Below are positions 6,695 to 15,130 of a DNA stretch of 64,000 nucleotides, one piece after another. The stretch spans positions 1 through 64,000 of the forward strand of contig NZ_JAEMVC010000003.1 of assembly GCF_029215985.1 (NCBI RefSeq), written 5' to 3'. The position numbers and the translations under genes were made by a program. Source of the stretch: Sulfurimonas sp. SAG-AH-194-C21 (GTDB lineage: Bacteria; Campylobacterota; Campylobacteria; Campylobacterales; Sulfurimonadaceae). The notes under the pieces are model-generated. The model was not told the origin of the DNA. It ran no database searches and was given only the letters and a program-made list of their open reading frames with translations. The first letter of the stretch is position 1; every line of letters begins with the position of its first letter.

Positions 6695-7570
6695 TTGGCA
6701 GTAGCACATGATAAACTAGCTATGAGATTAGGTCTAATCTTAACTAAACTCAACAACGGTGAAAAACTCTTTACAAAAGAGTTAGCTGAAGAGTTTGGTG
6801 TGACAGTTAGAACAGTAGAGCGAGACATATCTGAGAGACTAGCATACCTACCTCTAAAAAAAGAGGGAACAGGTTATACACTAGAAGCTTATTACTTAGG
6901 TAAACTAACTTTTAATGATATACAAAACTTTGCAGCTCTGAGCGGTATCAAAGAGCTGTTCCCTACCTTAGAGGAGAGCTTTTTAAAAAATGTACTTGAT
7001 AGTGTGGTTAACTCAGCCTACCTAATAAAAGGGCATAACTACACAGATACTAGTAAGATGGGTGAAGAGTTTACACTCTATGAGCAAGCTATCAATGACA
7101 GGCTATGCTTAGAGTTTAAGTACAAAGCTAAACAGAGACTAGTTAAACCCTACAAACTTTTAAACAACAAAGGTGTCTGGTATCTAGCAGGAGTAGAGGG
7201 AGAAAAACTCAAAACATTTTTTCTTGAAAACATAGTAAAACCTACCTTGAGTGATGAGACCTACACTTACGATAGTGAAGTGGTAAACAAACTAAAAACT
7301 GAAGATAACATCTGGTTCTCAGATGAACAGTTTGAAGTAGTGTTAAAGGTAGATAAGAGTGTGGCTAGTTACTTCACTCGAAGAAATATCATACCAAACC
7401 AAGTAGTCATTAAAAACTTAGAAGACGGAGGAATCATCGTATCAACAAAAGTAGGACATATGAATCAGATACTTCCTATCGTGAGATATTGGATACCAAA
7501 TGTTAGAGTTGTTTCACCGGAGAGTTTACAGGTGGAGTTGGAAGAAAGTTTAAAAGAATATTTAATATAA
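6695..7570 (+). CDS. WYL-domain transcriptional regulator
   Basis: A 291-residue regulator: winged helix-turn-helix at residues about 8-60 (ELAEEFGVTVRTVERDI), a WYL domain around 130-195 containing the namesake GVWYLAG, and a C-terminal WCX-like region. WYL proteins often repress defence operons and are thought to sense nucleic acid or nucleotide ligands. The start is TTG behind AGAGGA; an ATG lies at codon 10. Nine bases separate it from the first dynamin-like gene, so it heads that operon. The last 132 bases occur again at 12856-12987, marking a second, deleted WYL gene. Confidence 0.9.
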   Translation: MAVAHDKLAMRLGLILTKLNNGEKLFTKELAEEFGVTVRTVERDISERLAYLPLKKEGTGYTLEAYYLGKLTFNDIQNFAALSGIKELFPTLEESFLKNVLDSVVNSAYLIKGHNYTDTSKMGEEFTLYEQAINDRLCLEFKYKAKQRLVKPYKLLNNKGVWYLAGVEGEKLKTFFLENIVKPTLSDETYTYDSEVVNKLKTEDNIWFSDEQFEVVLKVDKSVASYFTRRNIIPNQVVIKNLEDGGIIVSTKVGHMNQILPIVRYWIPNVRVVSPESLQVELEESLKEYLI

Positions 7571-7579
7571 GGAATTTTT

Positions 7580-9544
7580 ATGAGTGTAAATGTAATAGAT
7601 AGGTTGAATGAAAAAAAATTAGCTAAGAAAAGTGAAACAGAAGCTATTTTAGAGGTTATTAAAAGATTTAGTAAAGATAATAGCTTTTGTTTTGATTTAG
7701 ATTGGACTGAAAAAACATTAAATGGACTATTGCAAAAGTTTTCAAGAGATACAATAAATATATCAGTTGTTGCTGAGGTAAGTAGTGGGAAAAGCACATT
7801 TTTAAATGCTTTAGTTTTTGGTAATCAGGTTTTAGAATCAAAAATAGGTGAAACAACAGCAAAAGTATTTCATATAAAATATGGTAAGGATTATAGTGTT
7901 GATGGTAAAACAATGAATACTATAGATGATTTAAAAGAGGCTATTTCTAAACAAAATACAACAAATCTTAAAAGTATAAATGCAGAAGAAGATATCAAAG
8001 AAATTGAGTCAAATATAACTTTGCCTAATGAAAATTTGGAAAAAGGAATAGAACTATATGACACTCCTGGATTTGGAACTGTTAATGAAAAAGTAATGAC
8101 CATACTTTTAAAAGATGCCATTAGTAAGTCAGATGGTGTTATTTTATTACTTGATATATCCCAAGGTTTGAAAAAAAACGAAAAGAATTTTGTTAAGGAT
8201 ATGATAAATAAAATACCATCAAATAAAAGATTTATTATTTTAAATAAATACGATAGTGTTATTGATGAAGATGATTTAGCTTTAAAAACAAAAGAAGAAA
8301 TTGCTTTAGAAATTGAAAGTGTAATTAAAAGTGTAAAAGATAATTTAAGAGACTTGCAAGAAGATAAAAATGAAAATCTTGAAGTATTTTACCTTTCAGC
8401 TAAAAAAGCCTTGATAGGTAAGCTTAAAAACACTCCAAAAGTATTAGAAGAAAGTAGGTTTCCACTTTTTGAAAATAAATTTTGGGATAGAATGGTATCA
8501 GCTAAAGCAGAAGTATTTGATGATGCAATTCTCACTTTAGAACGAACAAAAGATGCCTTGATTAATAGCCTGAATTATGAAAAGATGTCTATTGAAGATT
8601 CTATAAAAGAGACAGAGTCTCTGCTAGATGCGGGTATTGAAGTTGAAAGTAAAATGTCTAGTATTATAAGATTTCAAACAATAATTCAAAATTCAATAGC
8701 AGAAATACGATTGGAAACACAAAAAAGTAGCACTAGCAATAGAAGCACACTAGAGGTAGAAATAAAATCTGCTTTAAAATCAAATATCAAGCCACAGCTT
8801 GATAACATAGGCTTTTGGGATAAGTTACAATTTTGGAAGTTGAAAGAAAAATATGAAGAAGCTGTAAAGAAAGGTTTATCCAATTCTGAAAAAGATTTTG
8901 AGAATATTATACAAAATTTTATGGAAAAAAGCTTTCAACATCTTTCAAGAAAAGAGAAAGCCTCAAATAAAACTATTGTAAGTATTAATGCTTCAATCCA
9001 AGAGATAAATAGTATAAATAATAAAATCAACCTAAAATTAATAGAAGAGATAAAATTTGGTTTTGATATAGATAGCAACGGGGAATTAAAACTGACAGAT
9101 GGTAACTCAGGTTATCATGCAGGAGATTTTTTAAAAGATTTGGGCATAAGTGTAGGTGTTGGAGGTATTGCACTTGTTGGTTTGGAATTTGGGTTGGCAA
9201 GACTTTTACCTTTAATAGCTGGTCCTATAGGTTGGGTCGTTTCAGGAATATTAGCTTTATTTACTCTTAGTAAAGCCTCAGATAAAAATAATGAAATTTT
9301 AGAAAAAATTGTGGAACAATCTTTGCCTATTATTCTAAAAGAACTACAAAGTATACTCTCATCAATCGATTCTTTTGTACTCCAAAATATTAGTGTACTA
9401 TCACAAAATTTAAATCTAATCGATGAGAGAATACGTAATATTAAAGAATCTCTTAATAATAAAAACGAGTTAGAAAGTAACAAAAAAGCTTTATCTCAAA
9501 AAATAAGTGTTTTAAATAAATTTATAACAGATATCGAAAGATGA
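7580..9544 (+). CDS. Dynamin-like GTPase 1
   Basis: A 654-residue bacterial dynamin-family protein. G1 is AEVSSGKS (residues 65-72), the G2 threonine is in GETTAKV (about 90-96), G3 is DTPGFG (161-166), and G4 is NKYD (222-225). A long helical bundle/stalk follows, and a hydrophobic double segment near residues 515-570 (GIALVGLEFGL...PIGWVVSGILALF) could insert in membrane as the paddle does in other dynamins. The C-terminus returns to coiled coil. Multiple dynamin-like genes side by side typically act as hetero-oligomers on membranes. It is coupled to the next GTPase by an ATGA overlap. Antiphage function is inferred from context (WYL, HEPN, toxin-antitoxin). Confidence 0.9.
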   Translation: MSVNVIDRLNEKKLAKKSETEAILEVIKRFSKDNSFCFDLDWTEKTLNGLLQKFSRDTINISVVAEVSSGKSTFLNALVFGNQVLESKIGETTAKVFHIKYGKDYSVDGKTMNTIDDLKEAISKQNTTNLKSINAEEDIKEIESNITLPNENLEKGIELYDTPGFGTVNEKVMTILLKDAISKSDGVILLLDISQGLKKNEKNFVKDMINKIPSNKRFIILNKYDSVIDEDDLALKTKEEIALEIESVIKSVKDNLRDLQEDKNENLEVFYLSAKKALIGKLKNTPKVLEESRFPLFENKFWDRMVSAKAEVFDDAILTLERTKDALINSLNYEKMSIEDSIKETESLLDAGIEVESKMSSIIRFQTIIQNSIAEIRLETQKSSTSNRSTLEVEIKSALKSNIKPQLDNIGFWDKLQFWKLKEKYEEAVKKGLSNSEKDFENIIQNFMEKSFQHLSRKEKASNKTIVSINASIQEINSINNKINLKLIEEIKFGFDIDSNGELKLTDGNSGYHAGDFLKDLGISVGVGGIALVGLEFGLARLLPLIAGPIGWVVSGILALFTLSKASDKNNEILEKIVEQSLPIILKELQSILSSIDSFVLQNISVLSQNLNLIDERIRNIKESLNNKNELESNKKALSQKISVLNKFITDIER

Positions 9545-10989
9545 AAAAAGAAAAACGATTAGAGGCTAGTCTTGATGAGCTAATATTATTATTTGAGCCA
9601 TATGATATTGATATTGCAGAGTTAGAAAATCTTAAACTTTGGATGAACTTACCTCTATATATATCAGTAATAGCAGAAGTAAGTAGAGGTAAGAGTACAT
9701 TTTTAAATGCTTTATTATTCAAAGAATTAATGTTAGAGTGTAGAAATGGAGAAACAACTGCCAATGTCTTTATGATTGGTTATGAGAAACATTTTGATCA
9801 CAAAGCTCAACGAGAATATATTAAGAAAATAAATTGCAACAGTATTGAAGATATAGACAATTTAGAAGATGTTGGAATTGTCATAAATAGTAATAATTCA
9901 AAATATACTAAAGATATTTTTTGTGATACACCGGGTTTTAATACAAGTAATGAAGACCATATGCAGACAATGATAAATGAATTTTTACCTATTTCAAGCT
10001 GTGTTATATTTATAATAGATATATCTAAAGGTATTACCAAGGAAGAGTTAAAACAATTAAAGAATGTGAAGGAACAAGGTGTAGAAGATGTAATTATAGT
10101 TGCAAATAAATTCGATATGGTTAGAGATGAATTCCAAAACGAAAAAGACATAGATTTCCATCTTAAAAAAATAGAACAAGAAATTTCCAAAGTGATTTCA
10201 CTTAACAACCCTATCTTTTATGTGGCTTCTAAAGAAGCCTTAGCTGGTTATATTACTAAAAATAAAGAGAAGATAGCAAACAGCAGGTTTCCAATTTTTG
10301 AAACTTTTTTCGTACATCAATTAAAAAAAATTAGAGAAAAGAAAGTTGAAGACATTTCAAGGGTAGTTATGCTCTATAATGATGAAAATATGAAGAATAA
10401 GTTAGAGATAGATGTTCTGAAAACACATCTGGATTTAGTTAAAAAGCAAGAGTATCTTCCTACTATAGAGTCTTTGGAAAATATTGTTACTACAATGTTG
10501 TCTTTCGCTGAAGAACGAGACTATATTTCTTTTGTTAACTTCTTTGGTGGGCTTGATAGTGATGCTAAAGGGTATGTTACTACTTTAAAAAAATATAATA
10601 ATCAAATATCTGAAGCTTTGGAGAAATGCTTAACATTTTTTTATAGTATCATTCAGTTAGAGATAGAAAGAGATAATCTTCTTAGCAAAGTAGACAATAC
10701 CAATATAATGGATAAACTTTGTTTAAATGAGGTAGAAGAAATCGCTAGTATACAAGGATATATTACGCTTAAGGATAATTTTTTTACAGCAATAAATGAT
10801 GTATCTATTGCGTCTATAGATTTAACCTCACCTCTTATATCATTAGGTACAGAATTGTCTATAATAGATGTTAAAGATATTAGTATTTTTGGGGAGACTG
10901 AAAACTTACAGAAAGAATATAAATTAGTACACAACAAAATTAAAAAATTGAAATCAAGTATAATTGGGGCAAAACATGTATTTAACTAA
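9541..10989 (+). CDS. Dynamin-like GTPase 2
   Basis: A 482-residue GTPase with G1 AEVSRGKS (residues 45-52), GETTANV for G2, DTPGFN for G3 and ANKFD for G4. It lacks the hydrophobic paddle seen in the first protein, and its C-terminal part is helical. It may be the soluble partner in a hetero-oligomeric dynamin complex, as with the dissimilar subunits of LeoA/LeoBC-type loci. Its start overlaps the upstream stop and its end overlaps the next start by 14 bases, so the three proteins are made together. Confidence 0.88.
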   Translation: MKKEKRLEASLDELILLFEPYDIDIAELENLKLWMNLPLYISVIAEVSRGKSTFLNALLFKELMLECRNGETTANVFMIGYEKHFDHKAQREYIKKINCNSIEDIDNLEDVGIVINSNNSKYTKDIFCDTPGFNTSNEDHMQTMINEFLPISSCVIFIIDISKGITKEELKQLKNVKEQGVEDVIIVANKFDMVRDEFQNEKDIDFHLKKIEQEISKVISLNNPIFYVASKEALAGYITKNKEKIANSRFPIFETFFVHQLKKIREKKVEDISRVVMLYNDENMKNKLEIDVLKTHLDLVKKQEYLPTIESLENIVTTMLSFAEERDYISFVNFFGGLDSDAKGYVTTLKKYNNQISEALEKCLTFFYSIIQLEIERDNLLSKVDNTNIMDKLCLNEVEEIASIQGYITLKDNFFTAINDVSIASIDLTSPLISLGTELSIIDVKDISIFGETENLQKEYKLVHNKIKKLKSSIIGAKHVFN

Positions 10990-12556
10990 AGAAATAATAG
11001 AGTTAGAAGAAAGTGTAAAAACATTAGAAAATGAAAACATAGATTTTTTTATAAACTTAGTTAAAAAATTATCTAATAAAAAAAGTGTAGAAGTTGTTTT
11101 TACAGGAACATTATCTAATGGAAAAAGTAGTGTCATAAATGCTATTTTACAAGAGAACATATTACAAGTAGGTATTGGTTCTACCACCGCTAAGATAACT
11201 TATATAACTGAAGGTAATGATAGTTTAACAGGTTTTAATATAGCAGGAGAAAGTTGTGTAAAAGAACTTAACCAAGCTAATATAAAAGAATTGAATGAAG
11301 ATTCAAATATTGAATACATTGAAATAGGAACTAAAAACTTTAATCATAAAAATATCACTTTTGTAGATAGCCCAGGCATAAATGATATAGATGAATTAAG
11401 GGAAAGTGTAAGTTATTCTTATGTACCACTTGCTGATATAGTTGTATTTGTTATTGATATTTCAAAAGGTTTTACAGCAGATGAAAAAAGATTTTTTGAT
11501 GATAAAATTATAAAAAGTCATAAAGAAAAAATATTTATTATCTTAAATGGATTAGATAAGGTAGACGGAGAGGATTTGTCCCCTGTTTTAAATCATGTAT
11601 TACTTGAAGGTTACAAAGTTTTCCCTTTATCTGCAAAAAAATACTTAGTAGGTACTTTAAGTAATGATAATGAAAAAATCGAAAAGAGTAGGTTCCTTGA
11701 ATTTTTGATTGAATTTAATAAGTATATAGACAGCACAGATCCATATACTATATTATCACATCGAATAATAAACTCCTTAAAAAGTCTTGATAAGCTTACT
11801 ACTATACAAATTAATACAATGATTGAAAACATAAATAAATCTAAAGTAGATTTAGAAATAGAATTAAAAGAAAATAAGGTATTACTTGAAGTAGAAGAAT
11901 TAAAAGTTCAAGAGATACAAGATAACCTAAGTTCTGAAATAAGTGCTATAAAAGAGTTTGTTAGTATTAAACTAAACGAACTAGGCTTACAAGTACAAGG
12001 GATGGAAGATACAGATGAAATACTAAAGGGTATTGAAAAGGTTGTTGCAGAAATTATTACATATAGTAAAAATAAATTAGGTACACTTGATATTGACATT
12101 GGTATGTTAAATACTATGCTAAATACTATATTAAAATATTTTAAAACAATTGTTTTTGCTATTTCATATGCAGTTGAAACTTACGTAACAAAGAATCCGT
12201 CTGGAAAAATTTCTAGTGGATTAAAAGTTTTACTAAAAGGACTAAAAAATGCTCCCTTTATTAAAAAAATGCTTTCTAATACTAATAGAATATCATTCGA
12301 TAGAAGAATAAAAGAAATACTCAAAGAAATTGAAGAACACTTTAATCAGGAACTTACTAGAGTAGAGAAAGAAAAAAAGCAAGAGTTAGAATTTGAAATA
12401 TTAGGTGAAATTAAATCAATTATTAGTGCTTATGAGAACTCTATACATCAAAAAGAAGATAAAAAGTCTACCATAGAAAACGAAATAAGTTTTTTTGGAG
12501 ATAATTTAAAAAATATTCAATCTAGGATTATTGCTGTCTCTAAGAATTATGAGTAA
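10976..12556 (+). CDS. Dynamin-like GTPase 3
   Basis: A 526-residue protein with G1 GTLSNGKS (residues 44-51), GSTTAKI for G2, DSPGIND for G3 and LNGLDK in place of the G4 N/T-KxD, an unusual substitution that may weaken guanine selectivity. A moderately hydrophobic stretch (KTIVFAISYAV) lies in the C-terminal half and coiled coils flank it. I choose the ATG at 10976, which has GGGG six bases upstream, over a TTG four codons earlier. The stop overlaps the ATG of a HEPN gene remnant (TAATG), showing the HEPN gene was once translated with this operon. Confidence 0.87.
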   Translation: MYLTKEIIELEESVKTLENENIDFFINLVKKLSNKKSVEVVFTGTLSNGKSSVINAILQENILQVGIGSTTAKITYITEGNDSLTGFNIAGESCVKELNQANIKELNEDSNIEYIEIGTKNFNHKNITFVDSPGINDIDELRESVSYSYVPLADIVVFVIDISKGFTADEKRFFDDKIIKSHKEKIFIILNGLDKVDGEDLSPVLNHVLLEGYKVFPLSAKKYLVGTLSNDNEKIEKSRFLEFLIEFNKYIDSTDPYTILSHRIINSLKSLDKLTTIQINTMIENINKSKVDLEIELKENKVLLEVEELKVQEIQDNLSSEISAIKEFVSIKLNELGLQVQGMEDTDEILKGIEKVVAEIITYSKNKLGTLDIDIGMLNTMLNTILKYFKTIVFAISYAVETYVTKNPSGKISSGLKVLLKGLKNAPFIKKMLSNTNRISFDRRIKEILKEIEEHFNQELTRVEKEKKQELEFEILGEIKSIISAYENSIHQKEDKKSTIENEISFFGDNLKNIQSRIIAVSKNYE

Positions 12557-12690
12557 TGAATAACCTACTAACCTTATCCAATCCCTGCTACTGCAACAGA
12601 AATGGAATAGAGCAACACCTAGAAAACCTAAAAGCGAATGGTGTGTAAAGTTGGTTCTGAACTCAGAGACTATGCTTGCTCACATTAAAA
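12556..12690 (+). pseudogene. 5' remnant of a HEPN-motif gene (first cassette)
   Basis: The sequence beginning ATGAATAACC translates to MNNLLTLSNPCYCNRNGIEQ and onward to HLENLKANGV, matching the first ~29 residues of the intact protein encoded at 16632 (MSNLLTLYNPYYNKNVIEQ onward). A small deletion then shifts frame and stops it, but homology continues at DNA level through the segment encoding ELRDYA. It is more diverged than a fresh duplicate, so it descends from a related but distinct HEPN gene. Homology ends near 12690 where an IS remnant begins. Confidence 0.75.
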
Positions 12691-12848
12691 TATTGGAATA
12701 TATAGAGATGTTCTACAATTCAAAAAGAAGGCATAGTTATTGAGATTATATTTCACCAAATGAGTTTGAAAAAAGATATAATGAAAAGTCTTTAAAAAAA
12801 TAGGTTTTTACTGGATTAGTAATTGTCTAGTTTATAGGGGATATTCCA
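12691..12848 (+). mobile_element. 3' remnant of an IS3-family transposase and its terminal end
   Basis: The frame from 12691 reads ILEYIEMFYNSKRRHSY, a stop, then DYISPNEFEKRY, which is the hallmark C-terminus of IS3-family OrfB transposases (Y-N-x-K-R-R-H-S and SPxEFE). After the natural stop (12801-12803) comes a tail with TGTCTAGTTTAT and GGGGATATTCC, probably the right inverted repeat (about 12824-12848). Everything upstream of the last ~35 codons is gone. It joins a HEPN start to a WYL end, so an IS-mediated deletion is the likely cause of the scar. Confidence 0.75.
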
Positions 12849-12855
12849 AGTTATA

Positions 12856-12987
12856 GTATCAACAAAAGTAGGACATATGAATCAGATACTTCCTATCGTG
12901 AGATACTGGATACCAAATGTTAGAGTTGTTTCACCTGAGAGTTTACAGGTGGAGTTGGAAGAAAGTTTAAAAGAATATTTAGTATAA
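12856..12987 (+). pseudogene. 3' remnant of a second WYL regulator gene (second cassette)
   Basis: These 132 bases align without gaps to 7439-7570, the last 43 codons plus stop of the intact WYL gene. I count three differences: two are synonymous and one is a conservative Ile to Val change. The frame is open to its stop, followed 11 bases later by the next gene, just as the intact WYL gene is followed nine bases later by its first cargo gene. The substitutions suggest that both copies evolved under selection and that this one lost its front part recently. Confidence 0.85.
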
Positions 12988-12998
12988 AGGTATATTAT

Positions 12999-14072
12999 AT
13001 GAAAAGTGAATTTAATGATATAGTTGATAAAAGCATAAATACTTTATTATCAGATAATCTAAAAGAAGATTTAGTTAAAACAATAAAAGATAACACAAAA
13101 TTGGATTTCCAAAAATCTCAACAAATAGTGAATGATATTGTAAATACAATAGAATTGGTTGATAAAAACTATAAAGATTTAAAAAGAGCTAAAGGTAATG
13201 GTAAGACAAGGACTCAATGGCTAGAAGATAAAGTAGACGTAGTTGTTAAAGATTTATCAAATGAAGCTAAAAATAAGTTTGTTCAAGAAATAAAAGATAA
13301 CCTCGATACATCAAATAATGATATGCTCATAAAGGTATTTGATGAAAGTGTTGATATATCAAAAAGATTACCAAATGCTAAGTATGAAGATTTAAATAAA
13401 AAAGTTATCATTGATGATTTTAGTAGACAACTTAAAGACAATACTATTTTAGGTGCTATAATCAATGAAGATGGCAAATTTGAAATTGATACAAAACACA
13501 AAGAGATAAAAGCAGTAAAAGAGTATTTTGAAGCAAAGCTTGATTCTGATTATGACAAGCAATTTAAAACAGCCGTTTCAGTAGCTACAGAAATAGCTAA
13601 AAATAAAGATTTATTACCACCATCTTTAAAAGATAAAACACCAGAAGAGATAAGTATGATTGTCGATAAAGGTGTAACATCTGCTAAAATAGCTTTTAAG
13701 TTAGCAAATGGTGAACTAAATGCTATGGATGCAGTAGAATATACAATAGATAGAAATACAGCTATTTTAAATTCTGCCATAGTTACAGCTACTACAAAAT
13801 ATGGTGGAGTAGCAGGTGGAAAAGTTGGTGGATTTATTGGTAGTATATTTGGACCTGCTGGAACAATAGCAGGAACAGCAATTGGTACAGTTGTTGGAAA
13901 GTTTGCAGGTAATTTTGTTGGTGGACTAATTAACAAAGGTGTTAAAAAAATAGCAAGTGTTGCAAAGTCTGTTGCTAGTAGTGTTGTAAGTGGTGTTAAA
14001 TCTGTAGTTAGCAGTGTAGCAAGTGGGGTTAGTTCATTTTGTAGTGGAGTTGCTTCATTCTTCGGATTTTAA
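12999..14072 (+). CDS. Glycine-zipper membrane-active protein, putative effector
   Basis: A 357-residue protein. Residues 1-255 are hydrophilic and helical. Residues 269-310 form a glycine zipper (GGVAGG, GGFIGSIFGPAG, GTAIGTVVG, AGNFVGG), and residues 316-357 are a low-complexity Ser/Val/Ala amphipathic tail ending in SFFGF. Such C-termini are seen in pore-forming or membrane-inserting toxins. No signal peptide, so it would act on the inner membrane from the cytoplasm. It is the first gene of a four-gene unit ending in an AAA+ ATPase, which could hold it inactive or assemble it. No named family recognised; the effector role is inference. Confidence 0.8.
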   Translation: MKSEFNDIVDKSINTLLSDNLKEDLVKTIKDNTKLDFQKSQQIVNDIVNTIELVDKNYKDLKRAKGNGKTRTQWLEDKVDVVVKDLSNEAKNKFVQEIKDNLDTSNNDMLIKVFDESVDISKRLPNAKYEDLNKKVIIDDFSRQLKDNTILGAIINEDGKFEIDTKHKEIKAVKEYFEAKLDSDYDKQFKTAVSVATEIAKNKDLLPPSLKDKTPEEISMIVDKGVTSAKIAFKLANGELNAMDAVEYTIDRNTAILNSAIVTATTKYGGVAGGKVGGFIGSIFGPAGTIAGTAIGTVVGKFAGNFVGGLINKGVKKIASVAKSVASSVVSGVKSVVSSVASGVSSFCSGVASFFGF

Positions 14073-14088
14073 AAAAGGATAAAAGAGA

Positions 14089-14769
14089 ATGGCTAAAACA
14101 ATAAAATTTAATCTTTTATTGGATGATAATCCAGTAAGAGATATAGAAAGTTTACAAAATAATTTTTGTATAGATGATATACTTGAAGTTTATGCAAATG
14201 GTTTACTTCAAAAATGGCTTAAAGTGCGTGGGCTTGATGAGTATTTAGAAAAAGTAGAAAATATCAAAAAAGATAGTTCGATTATAGTTGAACTTATAAA
14301 AATATTTGACATTAAAAAAGATGATAAAGAGATAAGAGAAAGTATCTATTCTCTTGAATTTCAAGAAAATAGAAAAAAGTCTCTTGAAAACTATAATATT
14401 AAAGATGATGATTTAAAAAATAGAATTAAAGAGTATCATAAAGAGTATGAGGAACTCATAGAAGCTATTATCGAGCATAAAGAAAATATGGCATTTTTAA
14501 AAGTTGCTTCAAAAGAGATAAGTGATAAATATTTAAAACTATTTGAGCTTGATTATAAAGATAGTTATGAATTATATAAAGAAAAATCACCATTTATGAT
14601 ATATGCTATTTTAATGAATGATAAGCTGAGTTTTATGTTTATGAAAAATAATATTATTGTACAAGATTTATATAAAAACTTTATTTTAAACACTCAACCA
14701 AAAGTTGATAATTTCTTTTATGATAATTTTAAAATATTTAAAAAATTAGAGGATAATACAAATGATTAG
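14089..14769 (+). CDS. Hypothetical protein of the AAA+ operon, 226 residues
   Basis: A charged, helical, soluble protein with a central coiled-coil-like region (KNRIKEYHKEYEELIEAIIE) and aromatic residues in its C-terminal third (SYELYKEKSPFMIYAIL, FFYDNFKIF). No recognised motif. It starts 16 bases after the putative effector gene and its end overlaps the next start by eight bases, which suggests stoichiometric production, perhaps as an adaptor or chaperone between effector and ATPase. Confidence 0.75.
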   Translation: MAKTIKFNLLLDDNPVRDIESLQNNFCIDDILEVYANGLLQKWLKVRGLDEYLEKVENIKKDSSIIVELIKIFDIKKDDKEIRESIYSLEFQENRKKSLENYNIKDDDLKNRIKEYHKEYEELIEAIIEHKENMAFLKVASKEISDKYLKLFELDYKDSYELYKEKSPFMIYAILMNDKLSFMFMKNNIIVQDLYKNFILNTQPKVDNFFYDNFKIFKKLEDNTND

Positions 14770-15130
14770 TTCAGTCTTAGGAAGCATAAATACTAGTAAT
14801 GAAATTTATGATTTACTAAATGGAATAGCTGAAGAAAAAATAGAAAATAATGATATTAAAGAAAAACAACAAAAAGCCTTAGTATTAGTTAAAGAAAATA
14901 TTGGACTCATTGAATTTAAAGGTGAAACAGATGCCTATTGGAAAGATTTAGAAACATCAGATGTAAAAGTGATGGTTCTATCAATTCCAGCAAATACATT
15001 TATTAGAAGCGCTAATGATTTAAAGCAAGAATTATCAGCAGAAGATGTAAATGGAAATTTTTTAATTTTAGATGGTTTAGCTTATAAAAGCAATATTAAC
15101 ACCAAATCAATAGTATATATGAAAGTATAA
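14762..15130 (+). CDS. Hypothetical protein of the AAA+ operon, 122 residues
   Basis: A small protein with a helical N-terminal half and a beta-rich C-terminal half (VKVMVLSIPANTFIRSANDL...GNFLILDGLAY). No family recognised. It overlaps the preceding gene and abuts the AAA+ gene without a gap, so it is translationally coupled on both sides. A role as a small partner of the ATPase is inferred from this alone. Confidence 0.72.
   Translation: MISSVLGSINTSNEIYDLLNGIAEEKIENNDIKEKQQKALVLVKENIGLIEFKGETDAYWKDLETSDVKVMVLSIPANTFIRSANDLKQELSAEDVNGNFLILDGLAYKSNINTKSIVYMKV

Noticed and set aside
10964-10975. Earlier TTG start for the third dynamin-like gene
   Set aside because: The ATG four codons later has GGGG at proper spacing; the TTG would put that site inside the gene.
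13550-13936. Minus-strand frame opposite the glycine-zipper gene
   Set aside because: Mirror of low-complexity glycine/alanine codons; no ribosome site and wrong strand for the operon.
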